Assembly (NCBI GenBank): GCA_020881915.1
Contig: JAJFPB010000007.1
Location: 2,480,001 to 2,544,000, forward strand
DNA length: 64,000 bases
Source: Paramyrothecium sp. XJ0827
Lineage: Eukaryota > Ascomycota > Sordariomycetes > Hypocreales > Stachybotryaceae
Reading direction: 5' to 3'
In this document: in pieces, positions 20,031 to 31,317 of the stretch
Layout: each line of letters begins with the position of its first letter
Numbering within the stretch: the first letter of the stretch is position 1
Program-made: the position numbers and the translations under genes
The notes under the pieces: model-generated
Told to the model about the DNA's origin: nothing
Seen by the model: only the letters and a program-made list of their open reading frames with translations
The model's database searches: none

Positions 20031-23000
20031 CCATCGCCAACTTGTCACTTCCTTGAAATGACGACAGGCCTGACAGCCAATGGACATGTGCGCGCTTGCT
20101 TGGCTGCTTTAAGACGTCAGGTGAAACCAAGCCTATAGGCGGGGCCTACGTCAACATCAGTCGAAGATCGCATGCTGCATACGCCACTATCAACGGAAGT
20201 CCATGGGCCATAGGCCAGGTGGTTTGCCAAGATAGCAGTCTTAACTCCGGGCTCCCAACCCAGACCGTCTTCTGGGCCCGAGGCCGGAAATATAGTGGGT
20301 ATTGGTTGGGCGCTCGTCGGCTGTAAGCTGAACAGTAACACTGAAATCCGAGGGGCTCCTTGACGGGAACAAGCCGTGTGCGCGCTGGGCTGGCAGGGAT
20401 CGTGCATGATTCCAACCCTTTCCGTGGAAACCTTTCGTTGTCCTATCTTGCCCACGGTGAGCTCTGGGCACGGGTATCAATCCAAGAGGGGCTTTTAGTC
20501 GTGCCGCTCGCATTGCATAGAAAACTTATTGTCCTGAGTATCGTCAATATCATATCGCTTTTCTCGGATGTCGAAATTAACAATGGCAAAGATTCAGGGC
20601 AAAAGTGTGACCATCTAACAAGTTGTCTGTGGTCGACAGTGTGGCTGTTTGATTGGTCAGACCGACGAATATCGCAGCTACAGAGTATGGTGCACCCAAT
20701 TGGAACAGCGTTTGAGCCATGGACCATTAACAGGCATGTTGGCCTCACCAACCACCCTTTCCAGCAATCCGGTATACTCTGTACCCTCAGGCAACGGCTT
20801 TCAGCGCGCTGACCGCAACACGAGAACTCAATCTTGCATGCCCACAGGTAGAATCACTCGTGGCTGCGTCTAACAGCATCATCTGGTCGTACAAACTAGG
20901 TGGCGTGTTGTAGTAGCATGCAGTCAATGAACAGCTACCTTCCATAACGTGGTGGTCGTTTGACGAAGACGCGTGGCAAACATAGACGGACGCTGTCGTA
21001 CTGACCTCTTCGGGGACTCATCGAAACAGAGAGAGCGTCTCCAATTGTTCGGGTGTGGAACAACGAAAGATCGAGCGCAATTCATGGCTGGTAAAAACTT
21101 CCATAATGTGAAAGCAAACGTGGCTGGAGTAAGACATTGTTTTGAACCACCTTGCTTATTGTTTCAAAGACGGACACTGGCCCAACCCTAGAGGGAAGCC
21201 AACAATCAGGCGAAGAGACTGCGCGTATGGTAAGATAAATAACTTCTCGAAAGCACGAAGAAGCGACAGGCACCTCAGCTGTGTCGTGATTTGTCAACTG
21301 CAAGATAACCAAACCGACCATGAACATGCACGCTGTCTATATTTGGCTTTCAACAGACAAATTGGTGTATGATGAAGGTGTCCGATCCCACCACCTTCTG
21401 CTGCGACATGATACATCGTAGTCTGAATTGGCCGGCAAAGCAAATATACAGAGCCGAAAAGCAAACATCAAAAGGAAGAAGGCGGGAATAGCAAAGGAAG
21501 GGAAAGAGGCCGAGTAGAGCAGGGGTAATTCTACACAGTCGCGCGAAGGAACAGCGATCGGCGGCTTACCGAAGTAATAGGAGGCTCGATTCTTGGCTTC
21601 AGGAAGCCAAGTGAGACATGGGTGGCGGTGAAACCGAATGCGGACAGGAGGCTGCACTGACTGGAGCAATTCTGCGCCCAGTCAGGCCTGGTGCAAGAAA
21701 AACAAAGGTCTCAACCTGATGACGGATGGTCGTGGTAGACTTGGCAAGTCTGGGGCAATCTCGTATGCGGCCGACTCATCTTGCATTGAACATCGGGAAA
21801 TTTGCTCCTGACGGTGGCTGGCAAAGGCTGTGGCCGTCCCCTGCAAATCTAGAGGCACATGAGCAAGGCTTTATTTGAGCCGCATTCATTTCCGCTGCCT
21901 GGCATGGGGCCTGCAGGGTGGAAACACCATGATTCCACGGGGCAACGATGTGCGAGCAAATTGGCCGGTCGAAGAAGGTGTGGCGTTGTGATGTTGCTGC
22001 ATGGGTCAGTCAGGTCCCTTATTGGGCGGCACAACAGCAATCCCGGCACCAGCTGAGCGGCGAGAAAAATTCGAGACGGTAAGGTGATTTCCCTCACTAC
22101 ATGCGGCACGGAGGAGGCAAGGGATTGTTTCGAATGCATCAACACTGCTGCCCTATGCGGTGCCACGGCCAAGTACAGCCGTGCTCCAGGACCGCTGGTG
22201 CTGACAGTAGGACTTTTCCATTGACGGGGGGAAAGGGGAGAGGATGGGGATCCGGGCTTGGCATTAGTGATGGACACAAATTTAGAATTTCCGCCAGGAA
22301 GCCCCCAAGGAGGGAATGGGGTTGGACGGGTTGGTAGGCGTAAGGCGACGTGGTGCCATGATAGGCCGTGTCGACAACTGGTGTCGGCAAGCCTTAGCAG
22401 GTAAAAGGCACGCTAGGACACCGCGGACCCCGTTTGCTCGGCATGAATATCCCGGTCTGGTGGACATCGTGAAGTCCGGAGCAGAGACTTCAGTGACGAC
22501 ATTGGGGACCCAAAAATACGGGATGTCGAGAACCCTTGAATCGAGAGTCTCATGGTCTGCTGGATCACTCGATGGCCGCCGTCTGGAATACGAAGAGAAG
22601 GGCGATGGGAGAACGCACATGGGGCCTTGGCGGGAGGCGGACCGGGACTTGAGTCACTTTTTGTCAGATACTGCCCATGTCATCTCAGCACAGCCCACCC
22701 TTGGCTAGCCCCGAGATACGAGGCACCAGTCGCCCAGAAAGGCTGCCACGGCTGGGTGGGAGACCGGGGAAAAAACAGCAATTGCTGTGTTGGTTGCCGA
22801 GAAGCCCGTGGAAGCCGGCACACGAGCGAATTAGCCTATTTCATGCCGCCATTGCTCGGACGACGCGAAGCAGCGAATGGTAGACCGGAGGCTGTGCCTT
22901 CACGGCCTTTTTTCACTTCCTGTTTGGCTCTCGTGTTGAGGCGCCCAAGAGGTCATCCGGCACTACGGCATTCGTCTTGCTCTCCACGATCGTTCCAACG

Positions 23001-24479
23001 TGCTTACAATCGAAAGACCGGACAAGTTGCTTGCCCTAGAAGCTGCGGGACCCTGGTAACCCCGTTCATCGGCACGTTTGAACGAGCACAGACAGAGGCT
23101 CCAAATGGCGGGAGGAACTTCTGCTGGTTGATGTAACGTTTTGGAAGCGCCAGGTTTCAGCATAAACGGGGTGACTGTAGTTGTACCTACAGGTTTGTGG
23201 GAGATGGGCCTCACGAAATGGAGCGAGCTTGTACCCCACGGTACCTAGGCAACGTGCCCTACAGTGAGCGACAAGTCCGTGCCACGGGGGAACAGGAGGA
23301 GACGAGCAAGTGGGAGATGGAAATAGGTGCCTTGGGGCGATCGCTTGGTGTGCGCGTGTTGGTGACCTTTGGGGAGGGGATTCGTGGCCCACGAGGCGAT
23401 GTTTGCAATAGGGGGGCTGGATGGTGCTGTGCCTGGACTAGCCAAGCCTTCATGACCCAGGTAGCCTACTAGATCTTCTAGGCGCGAGCAGGGTCCACGG
23501 GGACATGATAGTACCTGGAGGGGGTCAGACTAGGTATTTGGGGACGATGGTGCATTAGGGGCCGAGCTGCCCTACACCAACACGAGACCAAACGCTTGGG
23601 AGGGACCTCGCCAAGACTGCACTGTGTGATTGCTTGGTGGGGTCCGCGCAGTTTTTGGCCGAAGATGCTGCTGGTTTACAGTGCGAACGGTCCCACCTGT
23701 TGGCACTGTCTGGCCGCCGCCATCCAATCACTCGCTGCTCCTGTCCCAAAAGGGGTCCAAAATGTGACCCTCAATGACTTCAGCGGTTGCAGTGCAAACC
23801 CTCCTGAAGATCACACCCTATTGATTGGTGCCTGGGCAAATGGATGGCTGCCAACCTGACGTGCACCAGCTGACGCATTGCGCGCCGAGGTTGCTTTTAC
23901 TGGCTGACCGTTGCCAGGGAACAGCCAGAAGGAAAGAAGACGAGTGTTGTTCGAAACGTGGTGTCTCCTTCGACAAATCCGCATGCAGTCAGCGGTCTTC
24001 TGGCCCCATCGCCCAGCGTCGCATGTTTTCCGCCCTTCTCTGTCGTCCTCGGAGCCGGTCGTAACGGTCAGACCTTTTCCCAGCCCGTACCTTGTCGCAA
24101 TACGGGCGCGCTGCAAGAGAAGACGAGGGCCAGGCGGGATACGGATGGTGCAGCAGGGCCCCAGAGTCTCCAAAAAAAGAAAAGCTCGCTCTGTCCGGCG
24201 CCGTGGTGCGAGCGTTAGTTGGGCCGCGCCACCAATTCTGGGCCAACCCCCCCATGCTGTGTCTCACTTGTCGCTCCAAATGGGCAATGTTGGCTGGATG
24301 GTTGGCGGGCTCCGCCTTTCACTTTACCAGACACGGGCGACAGGGGTCTCCATGGAGCGAGCGGCGAGCAAGACCGGCAAAGGCAGGGGTTCCTGGGGCT
24401 TGGCTGACTGAGACTAACCGCAAGGTGGATGACCCTGGGCACGGGGTGGGAGAGCCGTCTCAAGTAATAAAACATGGCC

Positions 24480-24600
24480 TCCCAAAGCTCCATCTCCTGC
24501 TCTTCTTCCTCTCTATCAAAACACATTTCATCTGGCTTTTCTCACTTCAAGATCGGCCTTTCTTTTCTGCATCTTTTCTTCTTCGCCTTTGACTATTTGA
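24480..24600 (+). promoter_or_regulatory. CT-rich leader upstream of the GH16 gene
   Basis: Long pyrimidine tracts (CTCCTGCTCTTCTTCCTCTC and similar) precede a long ATG-poor leader of the GH16 gene. CT-rich blocks near transcription starts are typical of highly expressed fungal genes; strong expression of this gene is an inference. Confidence 0.45.
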
Positions 24601-24760
24601 TAGTCGCACACACTCGCTGAACACTTGTCTTATAATACTTGACAACGCGCCATTCGCTCAAAGCCCCCCAACACTCGCCTAATAATCGAATCTGCCATAT
24701 ACGACTCAGATTCTCATTCCCAACATAGCAGCCCCGTCAAATTCACATTCCACAGCAACA

Positions 24761-26121
24761 ATGTTCTCCAAGTCCATTGTCCTGGCCCTCGCGGCTGCCT
24801 CCATGGTGTCTGCTCAGACCCACACCGACTGCAACCCTCTTGAGAAGAGTATGTCCCCTATTTCTTAAACCAAAGCAACTGATCGGGAAGCTTTTGGTCG
24901 CTCGACGAATTATATCTGACATTTATCCTACAGGCTGCCCTGCCAACCCTGCCCTGGGTAACGAGAGGATCAACTGCGACCTGACCAAGGGTCCCTGCAG
25001 CGCTTTCAAGGAGCTCGATGGCACTTCTCTGACCTACAACGAGCGTGGTGCTGTCTTCAGCATCGAGAAGGACACCAACGCCCCCACCATCCACAGCGAC
25101 AAGTTCATCTTCTTCGGCCGTCTCGATGTCGAGGTCCAGGCTGCCGCTGGCGCTGGTATTGTGACCAGCTTGGTCCTTCAGTCCCAGGATCTCGATGAGG
25201 TATGTTGTTTCGCCACGAAACCATGGCAACTTTCACTAATCAACCGCATAGATCGACTGGGAATGGGTTGGTGGTGATGACGAGCAGGTTCAGACCAACT
25301 ACTTCTACAAGGGCGACACCACCACCTACGACCGTGGTGCTTTCCACCCTGTTCACCAGTCCCTGACCACTGTCCACAAGTACTCCATCGAGTACAACTC
25401 CAAGGCCGTGACCTGGTTCGTTGACGACGTCGCCGTCCGTACCCTGACCTACGAGGAGGCCAACGGTGGCAAGCACTTCCCCCAGACCCCCATGCAGATC
25501 CGCCTCGGCACCTGGGTCGCTGGACGCAAGGGTGCTCCTCAGGGCACCGTCGAGTGGGCCGGTGGTCTCGCCGACTTCAGCAAGGCTCCCTTCAACGCCT
25601 ACTACAAGAGCATCTCCATCACCGACTACGCTGGCGGTGACGCCCCTACCTCCGAGAGCATCAAGGAGTACCTCTATGGCGACAAGACCGGCACCTGGCA
25701 GAGCATCAAGATCATCAAGGGCGACGGTTCCAGCGAGGACAACAAGGACGAGGAGGAGGAGAAGGAGACTACCTCTGCTAAGCCCTCTGCCAAGCCCACC
25801 AAGAGCGCCGAGGAGGAGGAGGAGAAGACTACCAAGTCTGCCGAGGCCACCAAGACCAAGTCCGCCGAGGAGGAGAAGGAGACCACCTCTGCTGCTGAGA
25901 AGACCACCAGCAAGGCCGCTCCCTCCACCACCCTCGCCACCAGCACCTCTGCTGTTACCACCTCTGCTCCTTCCACCTCTGCCGCTGCCTCCACCAGCGT
26001 GGAGGCTCCCGCTGCCACCACTGCCCCCCCCGACGCTCCCCCCTCTGCCGCCAACGCCCTGAGCCTCGGCAGCGCCCTGCTCGTCGGTGCCGGTCTCTTC
26101 GTGGCCCAGATCCTCATCTAA
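24761..26121 (+). CDS. GPI-anchored GH16 CRH-type chitin-glucan transglycosylase
   Basis: Exons 24761-24848, 24934-25199 and 25252-26121 give 407 aa. The CRH family joins chitin to beta-glucan in the fungal wall. The signal peptide is MFSKSIVLALAAASMVSAQ. Conserved CNPLEKSCPANPALG, with two Cys flanking intron 1, precedes the GH16 domain. The catalytic E-I-D-W-E motif occupies residues 118-122 (nucleophile E118, acid/base E122); intron 2 falls directly after E118. Acceptor-side motifs are TNYFYKGDTTTYDRG and RLGTWVAGRKGAPQGTVEWAGG. From about residue 275 the chain is a Glu/Lys- and Ser/Thr/Ala-rich stalk, ending in a hydrophobic GPI-attachment tail (LGSALLVGAGLFVAQILI). Third positions are strongly C-biased, implying high expression. 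Confidence 0.95.
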
Positions 26122-27963
26122 GCGATGCCATCACTTCACTTCTGATGTACCTCCACTTTTCTTATCATCACGATCACACGAGATGCATGTAGAGGCGCAC
26201 ATGTCCCAAACGCGCGCGCGGAGAGCAGATCATCTAATTACATACAATTCGAGTCGATCATTTTGATCCTTTTATATCTTTGTTTTTTTCATCTGCATCG
26301 AGAAGCCACACTGTTGCGTTTTGACATTGGATAGACTTACATCATTGGGGGCTCCAGGCAGGGTGAAGAAGGAAACGAAGCCTTTTATCGCCTTTTCGAG
26401 GGTTTTTACCACTTTTTAATGAGAACTGCTCTCCGAGCCCAAGGTGCCGCTGATCGTAAAAGAGAGCACTTCAGCGCTGGACAGCTTTGGACGGTGGGGA
26501 CAACGACACGGTTTGAGCATTAGGGATACCTTGGTTTTAGCATCGAGCATTTATTTGGAATTGAATTTGCACGCATGGCTTGTGCGTCAGCATTGTCGAA
26601 TAACATCATACCTTGTTCGTGTGCCAAGTGACTACTGGACGCAGCCCTATTCCAGACGGCATCTGATCCCATATCGTTGTCGCCTTACAGCGAATCACCG
26701 ACACTGGACACCGAGAGATCGTACGAAAACGATGCATGCACCCCTTGGGGCTGCTCCTCGACGTTCATGAATCAAGGACCAACAGATGGTAATCAAACGA
26801 AACGACCCTTGGTTAACTTAGTAGCGACCAGCAATTGGCCCCCTCCTCCTAAGGGGACTTGGGGGCCTTACTCCCGCCTAGGCCTTGGGTGCAATTTCCC
26901 TCGCCCCCTCCGCCAAGCTTTCCACTTGAAGCCGCCGCTCGGGCCGCCAGTCTGTGATAGATTGCCGCCAACCCGGTAGCCTTCTCTCCATTTCCGCTGG
27001 CCCTCGTTTTGTTTGGCTGTTTTCCGATTTCCCTAGCGTGGTTTATGCGACCGAGCCCCATGGGCTTGTGGGCAGATCGGTAGCTTTCCTCGCTGCTGGT
27101 GATATGACTGGCCCGTTTCAACTTACACGCCAGGCGTCGCATGGTATGGTACGTAAGCTGGGCGAGCAAGCAGCACAAGCGAACGTGAGATGCGACGGCA
27201 GTGGCGGCTCGCGTAATAACTTCCAGCTAAGGTTCGGGTTTCCCCCCCCCCTTCTTTTCTATTTTTTATTTTGTTTTTGAAGACGATGGCTTTGCGCACG
27301 CCACCTGTTCGTTAAGTAGAAGTGCTCCACGTCGCTCTCCACCAGAAGTTGTGGAGAGAATTGTCGACGGTCTACCTGCTAAGAGCACGTGGTTCTCAAC
27401 GGGACGAACTCATCGCGGGGATCGCTTAACACTCGTTCTCGAGACGGTTGTCCATGGTGTTGTAGATCCTCTGTGGATTGATCTTCAGAGCCTCCCACGC
27501 TTGACGTCAATTGCATTGCGCGTCGCTGCCTATCATCCTCTTCAGGCTCTTCACAGAGCGTGACATGTTTGATCTAAATGCCTTCCCAGCACCTAAGGCA
27601 CTTGCAGTCTACAAGAAGCCCAATGAGATGTTAAGCCATGAATGAGAAGCTTAGCAGCCCATCAACCATCTGTTACAGAACCACTAATCAAATACCATAT
27701 GTCAGAAAGACCTTCTAAAATCTTAAGACTATGTTCTGAAACATGTAGAAATAAACCACCAGTCTAATCTCTGTTTCTTAGAAAGCTTCCTACAATCATG
27801 GAGTGCTGTTTGCAATTCACTCCCAAGTCATGAAGAAGGCCAGTAGTGTAATTGAATACGAGTTCATTCTAGAAAGCTGTTTTAGTTTTACTAATAGGGA
27901 CTGTAAGTAACATATTCAAAGTCGTGATACTCAGGAAATGTTGCACCAAGAGCTGCCTGACCC
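26122..27963. other. Convergent intergenic region GH16 - M4 protease (1.8 kb)
   Basis: Contains the GH16 3' UTR, a poly(C) run (about 27241-27250), a possible transposase relic (27426-27560, minus) and an AT-rich stretch (27580-27960) that may be mutated repeat DNA. No intact gene is recognised. Confidence 0.45.
27426..27560 (-). mobile_element. Possible Tc1/mariner-type transposase C-terminal relic
   Basis: On the minus strand, 27426-27503 reads QAWEALKINPQRIYNTMDN and ends at TAA, preceded after an in-frame stop by SVKSLKRMIGS. The pattern (basic helix, then Q-A-W-E-A-L and a short helix before the end) resembles the terminal helices of Tc1-like transposases, which run ...AWxxI...I..M..R. 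No DDE triad or terminal inverted repeats were found, and the adjoining 27580-27960 is AT-rich, as RIP-mutated elements are. This is a weak call from pattern memory only. Confidence 0.3.
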
Positions 27964-29514
27964 CTAGATCTTCCTGGTGACTCCCACGTCGTTCCATGCC
28001 TGTCGGACTATCTTGGCCTCCTCATCCCCGATTTCTTCAGCTACCTCGACCGTTGCATCGGCAAACTGTAAGAATGTGCACTTGCTGGGGAGTTTACCAC
28101 TATTCAGTGCTTTCCACCAAATCTTGCCGGCCTTCTCCCATGAATAGCCACCAAAGGCAACGCTGGCAAGGTAGAAGGCCTTATTGGGGATGCCAGAGTA
28201 GATGTGAACACCGCCATTGTCTTGAACTGTTGTTCTGTACCCAGACATGTGTGCGGGCTGAGGATCCTTGCCCTGAATGCCTTTTCGTTAGTACACGAAA
28301 AGCTCTATATTGATCGGAATAACTTACGAAGCGAGGATCATCGTAGGCGGTCCCTGGCTCTTTCATGCTCCGTAATGCAACCCCCTTGACCCCCGGTAAG
28401 ATACAGTCTTCACCAATAAGCCAATCCGCTACCTCTGCTTTTTCGTCCTGGATTTTCTGCTTGATCATGATGCCGAAAACATCCGAGACGTGCTCGTTGA
28501 GAGCTCCTGGCTGCCCCCAATAATCGAGGGGGCTTGTATGCTCCGTTACGGCATGAGACAGCTCGTGGCCGATGACATCGATGCAGCCGGTGAAGTTGTT
28601 AAGAAACTCATCGCCATCGCCGAAGACCATTTGCAGTCTCTCAGGATCCCAGACTGTGCGAGTCAGTATGGCAGTACGTCATTTGAAAAAAACGACAAAT
28701 GACATACATGCGTTTTCGTAGTTTTCGCCAAAGTGAACAGTGCTGATGACTTTTGTGTTGGCGTTGTCAGTGGACTGCCAGTCAAAGTGTTCTTTGTAGA
28801 ATTTGAGCACTGCGCCAACATTGTCGTAGGCTTCATTGACACTCTTGTCCTCAGATGCGTGTCCACCTTCGGCCCTCACAAGCTTTCCAGGGAGCTTAGC
28901 CTCGATCGAGCTGTTGTTGGCATCGTAGATCTCACGTTTAGCGGTTTTCGGTGCTTTGGGATCGTCTTTCTTTTGGTCGGGAGGGGCTGGAGCATACCAT
29001 GGTTAGCAATACTAGCTTCCAACGGTTGCTCAAACTTACCAGTTCTGGCCGCGAGCTGCTTGACATGCTTCAGGGTGTACTGGGCACTATCACGGTTGGA
29101 CTCATCGATGTCTCGAGACTCGGAGACATGACGAAGAAGGTGAGGAGGAACAATGCCGGTGTTGGAGCCGACAGGCTGGGCACCACGTTGACGTACGAGC
29201 GCAGCAGCGACACCCTCTTGCCTTGCGGCAACGAAGAGATCTCGAGCTTGCAAAGAAGCCCTGGCAGATTGACGAACTTTCTCTGGATTGTGAGGTGAAT
29301 CTGCGATGCCTTGGAGGAGATGTGGTGGAACGATGCCATGAATGGTATTGGCATCATGAGAACGACGAGAACGTGTGAGGACACGCTGTTCAAACTCGGA
29401 TTGCTGCATTTTGAAAGCCAGCCAACTGCCCAAGTGGGTTTTGAGCGAGGCTTGGGTTGATTTCGCGATAACTTCAAGCAAGTAAGGAGTGACGATGGAG
29501 CAGAGGATAGGCAT
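27964..29514 (-). CDS. Thermolysin-family (M4) metalloprotease, protealysin-like, with triplicated propeptide motif
   Basis: Minus-strand exons 29040-29514, 28708-28986, 28328-28653 and 27964-28272 give 462 aa; introns are 53-55 nt. The M4 domain has NAFWDPERLQMVFGDGD (joined at splice 2), the zinc motif HELSHAVTEH (H281, E282, H285), third ligand E305 in GALNEHVSD, and catalytic H383 in NGGVHIYSGIPNKAFYLA. All key residues are intact. The first 159 residues hold three units with the motif IVTPYLL, IVPPHLL and IVPPHLL at about 7-13, 61-67 and 121-127. One such PP(H/Y)LL motif is typical of the short protealysin propeptide. No signal peptide is evident, and bacterial protealysin-type enzymes also lack one. 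The family is mainly bacterial, so ancient horizontal transfer is plausible. It is divergent from the Sec63-domain gene. Confidence 0.9.
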
Positions 29515-30231
29515 GTGCAGTAAGGCTCTTAACTTTATAGGATGATGAGGTTGCAAAGAGGAAGATGGAGGCAGACAAGATTAAATCAAGGTCTCAAAAG
29601 CACCAGCATGTGATTGAGTGAGAACGAAGGAAGTGGCTCTTTCTGCAAGCGAAGCCAAGCGAAGCGGAGCAGGAAGGTTCGCGTACCAAGTGCACAGGTC
29701 GCACATTGAGGCAGGCTTCAGTTCATTGAGATAGTCAATACATACCTACCTACTACCTTACCTTACCTACCACCTTCGGTACAGTAAGGTACCTTAGGTA
29801 GGTAATATGGGAAACAAGGCAGTAAAGCAGTCAACATCTTGGAAGTTCGTTCCCCCTCCAGTAAGACATAAGAAAAGATATGTTAGGAAACAGTCGTATT
29901 TTTTGGACTTGTATAATCCTATCATTACATTATCTTCAACGCATTAGAGATGGACACTGTTATCTTCGAGTCAGTGTAGAAAGTAAACATTGTGATAATG
30001 ACTCGGTCTAGGTAGTTTCCCGAGTAAGGTATTCATCGGTAGGTACTTATGTTGTGCAGGAGCGCCGGTGCTCTTGCCGACAAAAGGTTATGCATGACGA
30101 GGTGGATTGCGAGCTTGAGACAATCAGACCATATTTACCTCCACAAACGAAGAACTGGCCAGTGTAAGGCAAATGTCCCTGCGAATGACGGCCATATAGG
30201 ACGAGCGTCGCTCCAGTACCATCTGAAAAAG
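29515..30231. promoter_or_regulatory. Divergent region M4 protease / MER3 Sec63 gene
   Basis: 717 bp. It holds an ACCTTACC island with partial inverted symmetry (29741-29805). An in-frame ATG at 30049 could extend the right-hand gene by 61 codons. I searched for helicase motifs of MER3 here and see none. Confidence 0.45.
29741..29805. repeat. ACCTACC/ACCTTACC island with inverted AGGTACC arm
   Basis: Tandem CTACC/TTACC units (29741-29775) are followed by GTAAGGTACCTTAGGTAGGTAA, which is largely their reverse complement, so the segment could form an imperfect hairpin in DNA or RNA. Confidence 0.5.
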
Positions 30232-31317
30232 ATGGCTTCGTCCGCGGCGCATACGCCATCAGCCACAACAACCACTGCCTTGCAAGCATCGTCTGAAAGC
30301 GAAACAACTCCTGCATCACAGTCCCACGACATCCAAGTGCGATACAGGCTCGCGAATAGCACCTATAAGACGCTTTGCACTATTCAAAAAGCGCCAAACC
30401 GTCGGGAAGTGCTGCGCATCGCCTGCCTCGCTTCCGAGTTCCGCCCATTCCCAATAAAGCAAGCCGAGAAATCATTCTTCCGCCATCTCAACGACCACAC
30501 GGCCATTCCGTACCCCATAAGCGAGCCCATCACCAAACCATGGCACAAGGTTTTCCTGCTCGTGCAGGCCAACCTCCTACAGGATGGATGGCCAAACAAA
30601 ATCTCGGGACCTGCCAGAAGGGAACTCTTTCAAGAGAACGGTCGCGTACAATTCATGCTTGACAAGGTTCTGAGATGCATAACCGACATTTTTGGGGAAC
30701 GTGGTGATGGGAGAGGCGTCAGTATTACTCTGGATGTATTACGAAGTGTCAAGGCCAGAGTTTGGGAAGGCTCGGGAATGGATCTACGGCAACTGGATGG
30801 TATTGGGCCAGCCAAATTGCAGAAACTTGCCGATGCCGGCATCAGGAGCGTCAAGAGCCTATCCAAGCTCGAGTTCTACCATATTGAACGGCTGCTAAGT
30901 CGGAATCCACCATTCGGACAGCAGATGTTACACCAGCTTGCTGGATTTCCTCAGCTCGCTGTCAGTTTTGCTGTCCTAGGGCAGCATGAGCCACAGTCGA
31001 CATCATCTTCAGCCCTACGCTCCATGCCCCTGGCGCCCACATCTTCGTCAAAGCAACTATGGGTGACCCGCATCTTGCTGAGTTACCTCAACAAGAAGCC
31101 ACCTGCATGGAAGGACCGACGACCTTGGGTTACGCTGGTCATTGAAGGCGAGGACGGACGGCTTCTCTGGTTTTGGCGGGGTAGCATCAAACGATTGACC
31201 GGCCAGAAAGAGCTTCTGGTTGCCATGCACGCTGGGAGAGGCGAATCTGTCCAGATTACATTTTCTTGTGAAGAGGTGGTAGGAACGCTTAAGAGAGAGA
31301 CATTCAGAATCGAATGA
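30232..31317 (+). CDS. Orphan Sec63 domain of MER3/HFM1-type meiotic helicase
   Basis: Intronless, 361 aa from 30232; an in-frame ATG at 30049 would give 422 aa. After a Ser/Thr-rich tail the sequence matches the Sec63 domain of the meiotic crossover helicase MER3/HFM1: NRREVLRIACLASEF, QAEKSFFRHLND, WHKVFLLVQANL, VLRCITDIFGERGDG, LDVLRSVKARVWEGS, the helix-hairpin-helix LDGIGPAKLQKLADAGI, and IERLLSRNPPFGQQMLHQL, then a C-terminal beta-rich part. The DExH helicase and winged-helix domains (normally some 700 residues upstream) are absent: the upstream DNA is an intergenic region shared with the divergent protease gene. The frame has no stop or shift, so it may be a live truncated gene or a young remnant. 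It could alternatively be a separate Sec63-only paralogue. Confidence 0.75.
   Translation: MASSAAHTPSATTTTALQASSESETTPASQSHDIQVRYRLANSTYKTLCTIQKAPNRREVLRIACLASEFRPFPIKQAEKSFFRHLNDHTAIPYPISEPITKPWHKVFLLVQANLLQDGWPNKISGPARRELFQENGRVQFMLDKVLRCITDIFGERGDGRGVSITLDVLRSVKARVWEGSGMDLRQLDGIGPAKLQKLADAGIRSVKSLSKLEFYHIERLLSRNPPFGQQMLHQLAGFPQLAVSFAVLGQHEPQSTSSSALRSMPLAPTSSSKQLWVTRILLSYLNKKPPAWKDRRPWVTLVIEGEDGRLLWFWRGSIKRLTGQKELLVAMHAGRGESVQITFSCEEVVGTLKRETFRIE

Larger units (their letters stand above)
19930..24760. other. Long divergent intergenic region ADH - GH16 (4.8 kb)
   Basis: No protein family, tRNA or repeat is recognised here on either strand. Open frames of up to about 190 codons occur but lack conserved motifs and ATG context, and overlap one another on opposite strands. 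The right end (24480-24760) is a CT-rich leader. G-rich patches lie near 22220-22260 and 23330-23400. It could be a large regulatory region or hide non-coding RNA. Confidence 0.5.

Noticed and set aside
22552..23136. 194-codon plus-strand frame in the ADH-GH16 gap
   Set aside because: No motif or start context, mixed composition and overlap with several other frames on both strands.
25466..26117. Pro/Ser-rich and Val/Ala-rich frames overlapping the GH16 stalk
   Set aside because: Composition shadows of the repetitive Ser/Thr/Glu/Lys stalk in other frames.
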